Assembly (NCBI GenBank): GCA_038503075.1 | Contig: JBCAML010000006.1 | Coordinates: 2,282,139 to 2,346,138, forward strand | Length of the DNA stretch: 64,000 bases | Reading direction: 5' to 3' | From: Gyromitra esculenta | Taxonomy: Eukaryota > Ascomycota > Pezizomycetes > Pezizales > Discinaceae | Shown here: piece by piece, positions 45,599-57,348 of the stretch | Layout of the letters: the number at the start of each line of letters is the position of its first letter | How positions within the stretch are numbered: the first letter of the stretch is position 1 | Translations under genes and position numbers: made by a program | The notes under the pieces: generated by a model | What the model was told of the DNA's origin: nothing | What the model saw: the letters and a program-made list of their open reading frames with translations, nothing else | The model's database searches: none

Positions 45599-47821
45599 TC
45601 AACTCGGCCGTTGGGCAACCATCTAAGAGAAAAGCGGAACTTGTGAAAGTTTCCGATGGCGCTCAGGAGACTACAAGGGTTTCACCTTGCATAAGCTGTC
45701 ACCGAGTGCCATATCAGATTTCCTTTCCGACGTAACATAAGGTCAAGGCTGCTGCATCGAATTTTTCCGCACACCTCTAGATCTAGATCTGTTCTAGAGG
45801 CGAGTTATTTTTGCCGTTGGTTTACTTGTAGCGTTAATTTTTTTTAATTGTACAACGGTATGATATAGAGCTCAAGGCAACAAAAACTGTCTTGGGAAGT
45901 TTAGTATTCCCAATTTTGGGGCATTCTACGTGTAGATCTTTAACCCGCAACCAATACGTATCGGCATTGATCCAATTGTGCTTGCTATATCTGTTAGTAT
46001 GCATAATCTTCAGCTGAACTAAAGAGATACCTGGTGGAGATTAGTATTTTCTCGGCCGCCCAAGGCGCGAACCACGGCGGATTTGGTAGAAATTTATATT
46101 TACGTATGTTGTGTAATGGCTAAGGGTGACAGGAGACACCATCATTGGAGTTGATCAGGAGGGTCGTAGCTTCTTGTACTACTATTTTGTAAAATTCCAA
46201 AGTTTTCTCTAGGAAAAAGCGCTAGGCTGCCTGGCCTGCCTAAATGGGCTGGGTTGGATCGGGCTAAACAAATGTCAACATGGACTGGGCTGAGGTCATT
46301 TCTAGACCAGGTTGTGTGTTGGGAGGTCTAGTACTGGCAGAATTGTTACACATTCTTCTGGATTGATACACGCTTTATATTCACACTGTTATGAGTTCTG
46401 TCCTTCTATAGCCATCTCCCTGTCTTTCCGGCTAGACGAGGAAGTCCAGAGCTCGTGAGAGCCCACATCATACCTCGCAAACTGGGAAAGATCTCCTTAT
46501 TCTACACCTAAGCGCAAACTCTGTACATCAACCTAACCCACTCTGATTCAAGGTCTCGTGAACCAACCGTTTCCCTAACCCATTCACCCATGCCTTCTTC
46601 CCCCTTTACTGCCTGCACCTGCACCTGCACCTGCATCAGTCTGCTACTTGCTTACTCTCTTGCGCGCCCGTCTGCGCAAACTGTCCATGGAGCCCCGTTC
46701 AACCTCACCCCCGGAAACCCTATCCCACATCCAGATCCGGTTGCATAGAGTATAGGTCACATATAGTACACCTTAATCGATTCATCCTACATACTATACG
46801 TATTCTCGATTTCTTGCATGCATACATGTACGTATCTCAGCTTCATTATGAACTTTTAGAAGAGTAATCAATAACCGTATCAGGCTCAACCATCCCTCCC
46901 ATTGACATCTAAAAGCCTTTAATATATGTCGGTCGTCAAAACAAGATAACTTGCATATGCACGACCCAGAAAAAGCAATACTCTAGTTAACTCCGTGTTA
47001 CACAGAGCGCCAATCACATCCCACAAAAGTAAACGCCCACCACAGCAGTTGTGTTACCTACTCCCCACGTTTTTAGACGTTCGATAATGTTTGTGACAGC
47101 TGAGTTGGATCGTAGGGCTGAGACGCACATGGAGTCTTGACACCCCCGAAACCTCGCCGATGGAATATTTGGGCCACAGTATGATAAGGAAATATTATTA
47201 GCGCTATAGCATCCTTATCATTACCACTTCCTCAAGCGGTGATCCTGCAACTGTTTGGTTGCAGCACCGGATTGAGAAAGGTGCTAAGAATTTTCTCGCC
47301 GTGCCTTACGAAAAATGTGTTTCGATGGGTCTGGAGTTTGAATCTCGCAACCCTGATCTAGTGCATAGTCACAACACGCGGAAATGATTGCCCTTCCAAA
47401 TTGAGCGGTAGCAACAGGTGCTGGTAGTTCTACGCTATCCTCCAGAAGTAATTGGATACAATCCCAAGCTGTTTTATCCGGGACTGCCCACTGCGTTATC
47501 GGGGATTAGATGTTTCTATTACCACAATCAAATACATACCAAGATCATTTGATTATCTCGAAACCCTACTTGTACGAGATATTCACATTCCGAGAGTATC
47601 CAAACCCCCCCCGGACTGGACGCTACTATCCTGTAAAACCCAGCTCTAACTTACACTTCACCACCCTAAATCCCGAGAATCCTATTTTGCACCTCAATCC
47701 AAATCCATATCGTTCACAATCCAGAGACAGAAAAACAACAACATATCTAGACATCACGATTTGATTCCTGCTTTGCCTATCTAGAACTTGCAATTCCTTC
47801 TAGTGACGGCTGTTAGCAATT
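45599..47821. other. Divergent spacer between the lectin-like gene and giant gene D
   Basis: About 2.2 kb without a recognisable gene. It includes a CCTGCA microsatellite and many CT-rich patches; the last 100 bp are the upstream region of gene D. Confidence 0.5.
46612..46636 (+). repeat. CCTGCA microsatellite (four units)
   Basis: Four consecutive CCTGCA hexamers, intergenic. Confidence 0.8.
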
Positions 47822-50800
47822 ATGTCCGACAACTCGCTGTACCGCGGCGTAGACAGTGTGCACATCAACGTCGGCCAAGGCGACGGCGCTATCCATCTTC
47901 TCGTAGACATTACGAGTGCTTCAACGAAGCCGGTGATTCTCCGCGCCTCTCTCATAGATGGGGGTAAGGGCAGAGGGTTCCAAAAAATTAAGGACTCGAT
48001 TACGACGATCAAAGCCCGCTACCAGTTTCCCTCGGGGGTGACGGACCTGCAGTTTGACAGCATAGTGGTGACGCACTGGGATCTTGACCACTACAAGGGC
48101 GTGCTGGACTTGATTAACGATGATCTGAAAGAGCAAATCAAGGTGCTGGGGCATAAACCGACAGATAAAGAAGCCGCGGATATGAGATGCAAGTACATGA
48201 AGTATGGTACGAGTAGGGATGACCAGCAGACGACGTTCTATATGCCATACTGGGACGGCTCGTCGAAGGAATTTTCTAAGTCGGAGAGCGGTGCAAAGAA
48301 ACCGAGGACGGCATTTGTAGACGACCGGCCGGAGGTCTTGACAACAGGCGCCACGCCAGACTTACTGAATTTTACAACCTACAACAAGAAACTAGTGGTA
48401 GGGAAAGGATCTTCCAAGATTCCCGAACTGTGTAAGCTGTGCTTTGAACCCAAGCCCATGATCGGGGTGAATTTTTTTGATAACGTACGCTTGACATCCA
48501 AGAAGTTTGAGCTTGTTACGAGCCCGACGGATCTGGCGGATAGTGTCACCTGGCAACCGGATACGCCGGTGGGTATTTTCTGTATAGCCAGCTATAATAG
48601 GATTATTGGGGATAATGAGGAGATATTTATTGTAGGTTCTTATTGGAGGGGAGTTTTTTTTAGAGGGGGGGTATAGATAGGAGCTGATAGAATAGAAACT
48701 TTCCGAAGAGGATAACAGTCCGGCAAACTGGCCGTCTATCGCGGCCATAGTGCTATGGAAGACCTCTAAGAAGGTGTCGCACTACTTTGCGGGCGATGCG
48801 TGGTATGTGAGCGAGAAGAAGTTGGCGGCGTGGATCAATGCACCGGTGGTAAGCATGAAGCTTAGGTGAGTGAGTGGGAGTGAGTATTTCCCAGGCTCCA
48901 CGGGGGTTCTAACGAGAATCTGCATGAAAGTCACCATGGAGCGTGGTCATCGACGCCAATTACAATGCTGGACACTTTCAAGCCGAAGAGAATGGTGATC
49001 AGCGCGGGGAATGAATACTGGCACCCGTGTATGTGCTCCGATTCGCAATATATAGCAGACACAGGGAGATATTAACGGTGGTTTGATAGCCTGGGGGACG
49101 CTGATGTATATCAATGCCTGGCTGTTTGACAAGCCTGACTTGCTGCAGCCCATCCTTGCAACTCGGTGGGCTACAATCATTCCCAGCATCTGGCTGTGCC
49201 CGCCACTAAGCTTGTTCCTATAGGTACCCCTACTACCTCCGCACCGACGACACGAAGATGTTCCCGTCAAACCGCGGCTACGGCGCTTACAGCGAATTCA
49301 TCACGAAAACCGGAGGGAAGTCAAGCCAGGAAGAATTCTTCGCGGCGCTGGTGAAGCTGTACCCCGCAACGGTCAAAAACCTGCAAGATCAAGCCAATGA
49401 CTGGTACAAGGCTGTCAACGAGCCATTGCTCGAGGAATTCCATGACTATAACAACAAGGCATGGATGGCGCAGCAGATCGAGAGCGCGTGGGGCAGCAGC
49501 TTAAGTCCAATGTACCCCAAGGGCACGGGCTCGGGCACTGATCCGCGAGCGGTGGAGACGGAGCAGATTGTCATCGAGTCGCGGTATCTGGATTCTCTGG
49601 ACGGCGGGAGAAGGGTTCATTTCCCCGGCAGAGTAGTGGATGCATTTCCGACGCCGGTTGTGACGGCCGCGGTGGGCGCAACGAGCCTCGTCCCCCCGAC
49701 GCCGTTTGCCGACATCAGCTCCACACTGCTGGCCGGACCTAGAAGACCCATCCCACCTAAAATTACCCGTGAGCTCGCAGCCGACGAGAGCGGCATCGAG
49801 TTCGGGGACGAGGGACCCAGTCCCTTGGCCGGATTGATCGGAACGGTTTTTGCTGACGTGCCGACCACCGGATACTGGTTTGCCTCGACCAGCGTGCAGC
49901 CCGGTGCGGGCATCCGGGTGCTCGAAGCCGGCCCGCTCAATGACTTTGTCACCGTCCTGCACAACCTCATGTTCGGCGTCGTGTCTGAGCCCGCCGCCGA
50001 CTCGACGACAGCGTTCCTCGACCAAGACGAGTGGTATTCGTGGCTGACCGCCGCCGTCTCGGCCGCTTCGTTCGAGATGAAATCCGACGCCACTGGCAAC
50101 CCAACGGGCTTCGTCTTACAGCTGAACTGGCCCGGCGGCGAAGGGAGCCAATCGGCGCTGCGATTTGATACCGATTTCGTGGCGGGAGCGTTCAATATCA
50201 CGCCCGAGTCCGCGCCGGCTATCGGGTTGCTAGGCAACATGAATATCATGGTTCTCGGGCTCGACAGCACCCAGAAGGCCACAATCTCCTCCGACCTAAC
50301 CGCAGTGCTTGACTACGCCGGCTTGAAAGAGCTGGTCGCCTCGCCGCTGACCCAGGCCCTTGGCCCCTCCGTCAAGCTGTCGCTTTCCTCTGAACCGGAC
50401 AAGAGCAGCGGCGCGCGCAATGCCGTGTGGTTCGAGCCCGGCCAGGCATACCGCACTGTTGTGCGCCTGCAGTGGGACTTTGACGACCTCAGCACGGTCA
50501 AGGACTTCTTCGACTTTATCAAGTCGGGGATCACGCTACACTCGGCGAACGTTATCACGCGGCGGACAAGTACATGGCTGATGTCGCCCCAGGGCCTCAA
50601 GGTTGTCACAACCGGCGAAGCCACAGTTGCGGTCAAGTTCGATGCCGGGCCCTTGCAGTTTATTGGATCACTGACGTTCGGCGAGAACATGGTGGCTGTG
50701 ACCTTGACGGCTCTCAACAACGTGTTCAAGGAAGCGGTGGACTGGCTCTCGAGCGAAGTGGGCGTTGATATCCCGATTGTGCAGTGGATCGTGGCCGCCG

Positions 50801-53800
50801 CCGATGAGCTGCTTTCGACGTTTCTGGTGCGCCGGCTGTCTCTGGAAGTGAACACGACAAACGGTAAACGAGAGATCGCGCACTGGAGCCTTGATGTAGA
50901 GATATCCCTTAAGGTTGCTGGCGGCGCTACGGTGTTGATGACCTATTCTGGCGACCGCCGCACACTGGGCGGTCAGCTCTGGTTCCGGACGCAGAATCCA
51001 TTCCCACCGCTATTGCTCCCCCAATGGGAAGAGTCTCAAGAGCTCGTGCCGATATCGGCCGCGCAGCAAGAGTCGCTGGACTTGTCCACGCTCGTGCCTG
51101 GCGGCATTGCCAATATTCCTGATCAAATTCCCAGCATCGTGAGGGCCGCGCGCCTGCAGGTTGACCCAGAAGCCATTTCATTCTACGGGCTGATCACTTG
51201 CAGAGATCCTTTCGGAACAGAAAGCATACCCCCCATAAGGCTGGACAGGGTTGAACTCAGCTCTACGTATACTTTCAGCGGCAGCGATAAGGGAACTCTG
51301 GAGCTGGCGTTAAACTTTGATGTCGTGCTCACCCCGCCCCCCGGAACTAGTCTAGAAGATCCAGACGATCCAGACGATCAGGAGAGCAATGCGCTTCCAC
51401 CTACCACTCTCTCTGGGGGAATAGAGTACAGTGCTGGCGATTGGACACTCACCGCTAGCATGACACCGTTTAACTTTTCCTCAATCTACGAGCTCTTTGA
51501 TCCTCAGGCTCAAGGTGAAGTTTTGACCATCTTGGGAGAGATAGAGCTACTGAAGCTGGATTTGGTATATAACTACAAGAAGGGTGTTGGGAGCGATTTT
51601 AAGCTTGAGGGAATTTTGCTGTTGGGGAAGCTGCAGCTCCAGGTGAAGTATGACTATACCCCCGAAGGATGGATTGTTGACGCTATTCTGGGGGCCTCGA
51701 CGGAAGACGCTACCCTCGGTGGAATCATTGAAAGCATCAGTGGTGAGAAAGACTTGTTGCCCTCGTTCATCGGAGATATCCCTGTCGCGGGTGTAGCAGA
51801 CGGTGGAGCTGTGCGTATTTCCTGCACGAGGGTCGGTAAGAAAAACGGGAAAAAGGTGGCTGCAGATGAGAACAAGGAGGACAGCTACCTGTTTTTCACC
51901 GCTTCCGTGAAGATCAATGTTGTTGAGGGCACGGCCGTCGAGGCTACGTTCATGCAGTATCAGGACCTCAGCTGGCCGTCGACCGCGCCTGCTAAGAGGG
52001 TGTTGAAGGCTTCGGTTGTCGGCCTACCATCTGTCAAAATACCAGTCGTTGGGGATTTAACGCAGCCATTTGATGAGATGTTTTACATGTGGGTTCAGGA
52101 CAAACAACCACAGGCCACCACAAAGAAACTTCCAGGGCTGGCGGATAAGGAGGTTCAGTATATCAATAAATCACTAACACCAGATCCGGAAAAACCACCG
52201 ATCGACGAGCTGATATTCAAGGATAAGCGCAAGATCAAGAATGATACGGACGTGGTTATCCCGGCAGGCTCGCATTTCGTACTGGTACTCAAGTTCAAGG
52301 ATAAACGATCGGTAATCGTTGATTACAACTTTAGTGCTGAGAAGAAACAACAGCAGGTGGCTTCCGGGTCAAAAGAGTTGACATTGGCGGAAGGTGACGA
52401 GGATAGTGGCCCTGGGAAGTCTACCATGGCCCCATACAAGAAGACAGTTGGTAAGGATAGCACCCCATCATTCTTGCGAGTATCCTGTTAACATCATACT
52501 CAACTCCAAAGGGCCTATTTCAATCAGCAACATCGGGTTCAAGTACAAAAACAATCACCTCTCCATTATTCTCGATGCGGCGTTTCTTCTTGGGCCCATC
52601 GGGTTCACCTTCATGGGTTTCAGTATCGACATCGATCTCAATGGTATCAACATCCAAGATATCAGTATTGACAGAGTTAGCCCGTCACTCAGCGGGCTCG
52701 CCGTCAAATTTGACCAACCCCCCATCCGACTGGCTGGCCTCTTTGTCTATGTCAACAACGAAGATATGGAGTATTTCGCCGGAGGCATCGTTGTTGGGTT
52801 CAATCCGTACCTGTTTATAGCTGCCGGCCTATACGGCCAGGTCAAAAAACCACCCTACCCCACCGCTTTCGTATTTGCCAAACTCGATGGTCCACTGATC
52901 ACGCTCGAATTTGCTGAGATCTCTGGAATCACTGGGGGATTCGGCTACAACAGTGATATTAAATTTCCCTCTGTGGAAGAGGTGACACAATTTCCCTTCG
53001 TTGGCGGTACCGGGATCGATGACGATATCTTGAAGACGCTGGAAAATCTCGTAGATCCCACCGGCAATGGCTGGTTCAGTCCGCGCGACGGCGCACTGTG
53101 GCTCGCTGCCGGCCTGAAGGTTACCGCACTTGAGACTCTGTCGATCGATGCGGTGGTAGTGGTTTCCTGGAACCCGTATGTGAAACTCGGCATCTTTGGC
53201 GTCGCTGTAGCAGATATCCCGAAAGGTTCGTCTACGAAATTCGCGCACATCGAGCTGGGGATAATGGCGGTTGTGGATTTCGCGGCTGGGATAATGAAAT
53301 TCGAGGCGCAATTGTCCCCAAGCTCATACATCTTCGCGCCCAGCTGCCATCTCACTGGCGGCTTTGCGCTGTATTACTGGTTCCAGGGCGCCGCAGCCCC
53401 GCAGCCGCTGGAGGGCGACTGGGTCTTCACTATTGGCGGATACCACCGCGCGTTCAATAAGCCCGACCATTATCCAAACCCGCCGCGCCTGGCAATCACC
53501 TGGAGCGTTGATAGCAATATCAGCATCACCGGAGAAGCCTACTTCGCCATCACGCCCAAATGCTGCATGGGTGGCGGTCGACTTGTCGCAACGCTTGTTC
53601 TGGGACCCCTCAAAGCGTGGTTCGAGGCCTGGGCGGATTTCTTGATTAATTACAAGCCATTCCATTTCATGGCTGACGGCGGCGTAACTATCGGTGTTAG
53701 CTGCAAGGTTGACTTGTGGATCACCAGCTTCACGGTCTCGGTCGAAATTGGAGCAACGCTGCATCTTGAGGGACCGCCACTGTGCGGCAGAGTGCATGTT

Positions 53801-54858
53801 GACTTTTGGGTGGTGTCGTTCGATATCAATTTTGGCCCCGACCCAAACCGCCCCGGCCCCGTTTCTCTAGAAGAATTCTACCAGCTCGTGTTACAATCGG
53901 ACCAACAGGACTCAGTGTCTGCATTGCTCATGTCGGCCGAGGAGAAAGTTAGTGATGCACCCACGGACACCGATGCCCACGTATTCAGTTGCCGAAGCGG
54001 ATTGATGGAAGGCGATGGAGCACACACAAATACTCCGGAAGGCGGAGATTGGAAAGTGCGCTCGGGATCATTTGTCTTTGCTGCTTCATGCCGATTTGCC
54101 GTTGGGAAGGCGACTGTGTTGCCAGCCGATGAATTTGCAGTCGCTCGGGATGCCGACCTCCCAGAAACCTCCTGGGACACCCCAATCTATGGAAAGCCAA
54201 TGCACCTGACGAGCGGGCTCACGTCGGAAATAGAGATAGGAATCAAGCGAACGCCATCTGAGAAGTTTGCGGCGATCACGTTTGGGACTGAGGACATTGA
54301 CCCCACGGAACACCAATGGCAGGTCAAACCCATAATCAAAGCAGTACCGACTGCGTTGTGGGGGATATGTAAGTTATCTCTCGTCCTACTGATCTCGCCG
54401 CCGCTAACTGAAATCTTGTAGATAATTCCGCTGAGGATCCCCAACAATCCGGCAATAGCATCGACGGTCTTTTGAACGGTGGTAGCGGTGCCGTCAAATT
54501 GATGATGGGCGCTGAGATCACTGCACCTAAGCCTACTCTCTCTCCCGACAAGATTGGCAAATTCAGCGCTATCCTAGCCATGGAGCAGTCAGTGCTTCCG
54601 CATGGCAAGTTCCCAGAGTACTCTGATGGAAGCAACAATTGGTCGCCCGCGCCCGTCGATGTGGGGAAGGATCAATGGGAGGAAGTGAAAGCGGTGTGGA
54701 CGGAGCCTGCACAGGGGACTGCGAAGAGGGACAAAACGGTGGATTACCTGAAGGAGTTGATGGGTTGGAAGCGTGGTTTGTCGGCGGGGGTCCCCACGCG
54801 TTTAGTGAAGAATTTAGGCAATTTGTACATGACGGCACCGATGATTTCTGTCGGTTAG
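47822..54858 (+). CDS. Giant protein D: metallo-beta-lactamase domain fused to a DUF6603-like beta-rich body (2224 aa, seven exons)
   Basis: Exons: 47822-48631, 48696-48865, 48931-49028, 49090-49165, 49224-52450, 52512-54368, 54422-54858 (6675 bp, all phases consistent). Residues about 12-390 form a ComEC/Rec2-type metallo-beta-lactamase: HINVGQGDGAIHLL, SLIDGG, VVTHWDLDHYKG (metal-binding HxDxDH at 85-90), FAGDAW and LSHHGAWSST. The metal set looks complete, so hydrolysis of a phosphoester or nucleotide-like substrate is possible. From about 400 the protein is beta-rich with amphipathic strands. At about 1461-2080 GPISISNIGFKYKNNHLSII, LLGPIGFTFMGFSI and later repeats match what I know as DUF6603, a domain of unknown function in bacteria and fungi. 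No signal peptide is evident. It is divergent from the lectin-like gene. Confidence 0.88.
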
Positions 54859-55395
54859 GGTTAGGACTTTTTATTTGTTTACAGTAGCTGAGAATCAGAA
54901 TTGAATGTTTCGTGGTGACTTCAAAACACATTCCATGCAGAAGCATATCGGCAAAAATAGTCGGTTCAAACTATTCTTTTAGCAACCTACTGCTAAGCAC
55001 GATCTATTCTTAGATGAGCAGACTCGAGCTCTAACGAATGGCAGTCGGCTCGACCCCTTCCTTGATCACAATTTGAAAATCCTACCCATCCGAAGAGACC
55101 CACGGATAAATGTAGACCAACAAGAATTGGATGCGAAACGCCAAGAGCACCACCAAGAGGCGAGTTACTTTTCATGATTTGATTCCTAGGCAACACGGGG
55201 AAAGTAATAATTCAGTGTTTCTCAACCATGAATAGCTATAGAGGTGCGCCCTTTAAAATATAGGCTCTAGTAGAGAATTTTAGTAAATACTTAGTCTCGT
55301 TTAATAAATAATAAGTGTTTACAAGGTCCACTTTTAAGAGACCCGGAGGGAAAAATCCTCCAAGGGTCCACTGAGAGTTACGTTTTCTTAAATGA
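54859..55395. other. Intergenic stretch, 3' flank of gene D
   Basis: No gene or repeat recognised before the first subtelomeric repeat copy. Confidence 0.5.
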
Positions 55396-55520
55396 AGAGA
55401 AAATGTTAGTTTTCCGGAGATAGTCGCGGGAAGAAGTCAAGATAGAAGTCGAAAGCGAAGACCGTGTGCGACTTTCAGCGTCAACAAGGTTTTGTCTGAT
55501 TTCTAGACTGCTCAGTGCAG
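55396..55520 (+). repeat. Subtelomeric repeat, copy 1
   Basis: Contains the family landmarks in order: AACGTTAGTTTCC-like start, GGAGATAGTCGCGG, AGTCGAAAGC, AAGACCGTGTGCG, TTTTGTCTGATTTCTAGACT. It is the most diverged full-length copy. Confidence 0.75.
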
Positions 55521-55978
55521 TAGCCTAGGGGGAACTGAAAATAGGTGGGATCGGAAAGCAGGGGTTAGGATCAGGAGGCGAATATCTGAATTGAGGCATT
55601 GGGGGGGGGTACTTGTAACCGATCTCCTCTGAAGCTATATGAAGCCTGTAGCATAGTTGTATCAACGAAACCTATGTGTTAGTTTTTGGTGGTTGGGCTT
55701 AGGTGCTACTCCCAGATGTACAAGTAATGCCATGAGACTCGCTAAACTGTCATTGCACATCGAATTGAGAGCTTTGGCCATCTTTTTATGGGTGAGGCCG
55801 GAGAATATGGTTGTCCCCATATTACATCAGCAAAACAGGTTTGTGTGTCCCAGATGGTCCTGGACCACCACAGACCACATGAACCTCACTCCTATGTCCC
55901 CGTCCATGGAGAGGGTATATCCGATTGACCTTGGCACATGATTCCTACATCAGCAAAAACCGGACTGCTTATATGGGG
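55521..55978. other. Spacer between subtelomeric repeat copies
   Basis: No credible gene. Contains a run of nine or more G residues near 55601-55610 and one 94-codon frame without motifs. Confidence 0.45.
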
Positions 55979-56034
55979 GAGAAACGTTAGTTTCCTAGGT
56001 ATAGTCGCGGTAAGGAGTCAGGAAGGGTAGTCGA
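55979..56034 (+). repeat. Subtelomeric repeat, copy 2 (truncated)
   Basis: GAAACGTTAGTTTCC, GGTATAGTCGCGGTAAGG, AGTCAGGAAGGGTAGTCG and AAAGCTTA are present; the right half of the unit is missing. Confidence 0.75.
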
Positions 56035-56047
56035 AAGCTTATAGGAA

Positions 56048-56900
56048 GGGGAAACGTTAGTTTCCGGAGATAGTCGCGGTTAAGGAGTCAGGTGTAAGAC
56101 CGGTACTTCTTACCGCACAGGAAATCTCCAAGAAGCTTTAGATAACAATCTAGACGCTATAACCTGCCCGGTTGCTATCTGCAACACAATACACAGGCGC
56201 AAGTCCTAACTGCTTCTTATGAACCGCTAAAAGATAACCGTAGGGTTCAAAGTAGGGATCGAGCAAAGTTCCGTGAAGAACTTCCAATAGTAAGGTTTTA
56301 ATAACTAACGCTGAAGGACCAAGGCCTTGCTAAGCGAGATAAAAGTAATTCACAAGTAATAGAGTAAATTGCACGGAAGTAATTTTGCTAGAAACAATAT
56401 AATATTGATAAGGCGCCGTTTCTTTGTCGCTAATGATCGTAAAGCACTTTCTCAACGGTAGAACACTGGACTACTTATAGTAGTCAAGCGTCGAATACAA
56501 AGGCTATGTAATAACATGAACTTAACATGAAGAAATCCCATAGACCCTGAAACGCTTTCCTTTGCTCCTACCCCTCTCATTATCGTATGGCGTGATTGTC
56601 TGAATTAACCGGCAACGCAACGTATAAGCGAATCGGGGAAGTGTCGATCGAAAGAGTCGGTCATTGATGGCACAAGGAAACCAAACATCCAATCCGAATC
56701 TTATTAATAATCAACCAAGATTAATAATAACCGACATGGTCGGGGATTGAACGCTAGTCCATATGTGTGCATTGTAAGCGAACTCAAGTCGTAACCAACT
56801 AAGCTACCAATAGGTATAACATCAGGAAGGAAGTCGAAAGCTAAGACCGTGTGGGTTGTTGAAGGTCTACTCTGTTTTGTCTGATTTCCTGACTCATGTG
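56048..56900 (+). repeat. Subtelomeric repeat, copy 3, split by a solo LTR
   Basis: The left part (56048-56092, ending GGAGTCAGG) and the right part (56822-56900, TCAGGAAGGAAGTCGAAAGC onward) make one unit once the LTR at 56093-56821 and one copy of TCAGG are removed. Confidence 0.85.
56093..56821 (-). mobile_element. Solo LTR (729 bp) with 5 bp target duplication
   Basis: On the minus strand it runs from TGTTATACCTATTGG to GGTCTTACA, i.e. TG...CA termini, and is flanked by TCAGG on both sides (56088-56092 and 56822-56826). A second copy of the same LTR, in the opposite orientation, lies at 59983-60683. Near its 5' end it carries tRNA-like A- and B-box sequences (see the entry for the second copy). 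No internal coding region accompanies it. Confidence 0.9.
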
Positions 56901-56927
56901 AAGGGGAAACGTTAGTTTCCTGGGTAT

Positions 56928-57305
56928 TTTCACGGATGAAGCGAGATGATGGGTTAGGGTTCGGGATGTAATGGTTGCAACGGAGGATGGTTTCTTTATA
57001 ATGTCTTTGTTGTTCGGCTGTGTTTCGGTTATGAGTCACGATAATTGATATAAAGGATGGATCTTGGATGGTTGTTATGGTTTTCTTTCTTCTCCTTAAG
57101 AACGTTCTCGCTTACTTCTTCTGTATTTGTTCAATACTATCTCGATTCTACCTCGAATCCTCGCCGCCGTCGTAAACACTCTTACACTTAACTCGCTCGA
57201 GTTAAACCCACGAGACCTAAAACTTCGTCACTCTTATCGCAACGGTTCTCGTTTAAGCAGCTCACCTTCCTGGATACGAAGGGCCAGACGGGATCGAACC
57301 GCGAG
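56928..57305 (+). repeat. 5' LTR of the chromovirus (378 bp)
   Basis: Matches the 3' LTR along its length but is 36 bp shorter through many small deletions; the GTATATAAGG TATA region of the 3' LTR reads GATATAAAGG here. It is followed at once by the gag leader; no standard tRNA-complementary primer site (TGG...) is visible. Confidence 0.9.
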
Positions 57306-57348
57306 ATTACGTCGTTTACTCGTCTACACCTCCTACACCAAAATAACG

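Noticed and set aside
49501..50855. Long minus-strand frames (174-221 codons) under giant gene D
   Set aside because: These are shadows caused by high GC in the long exon; the plus-strand frame has clear protein structure and runs 3.2 kb.
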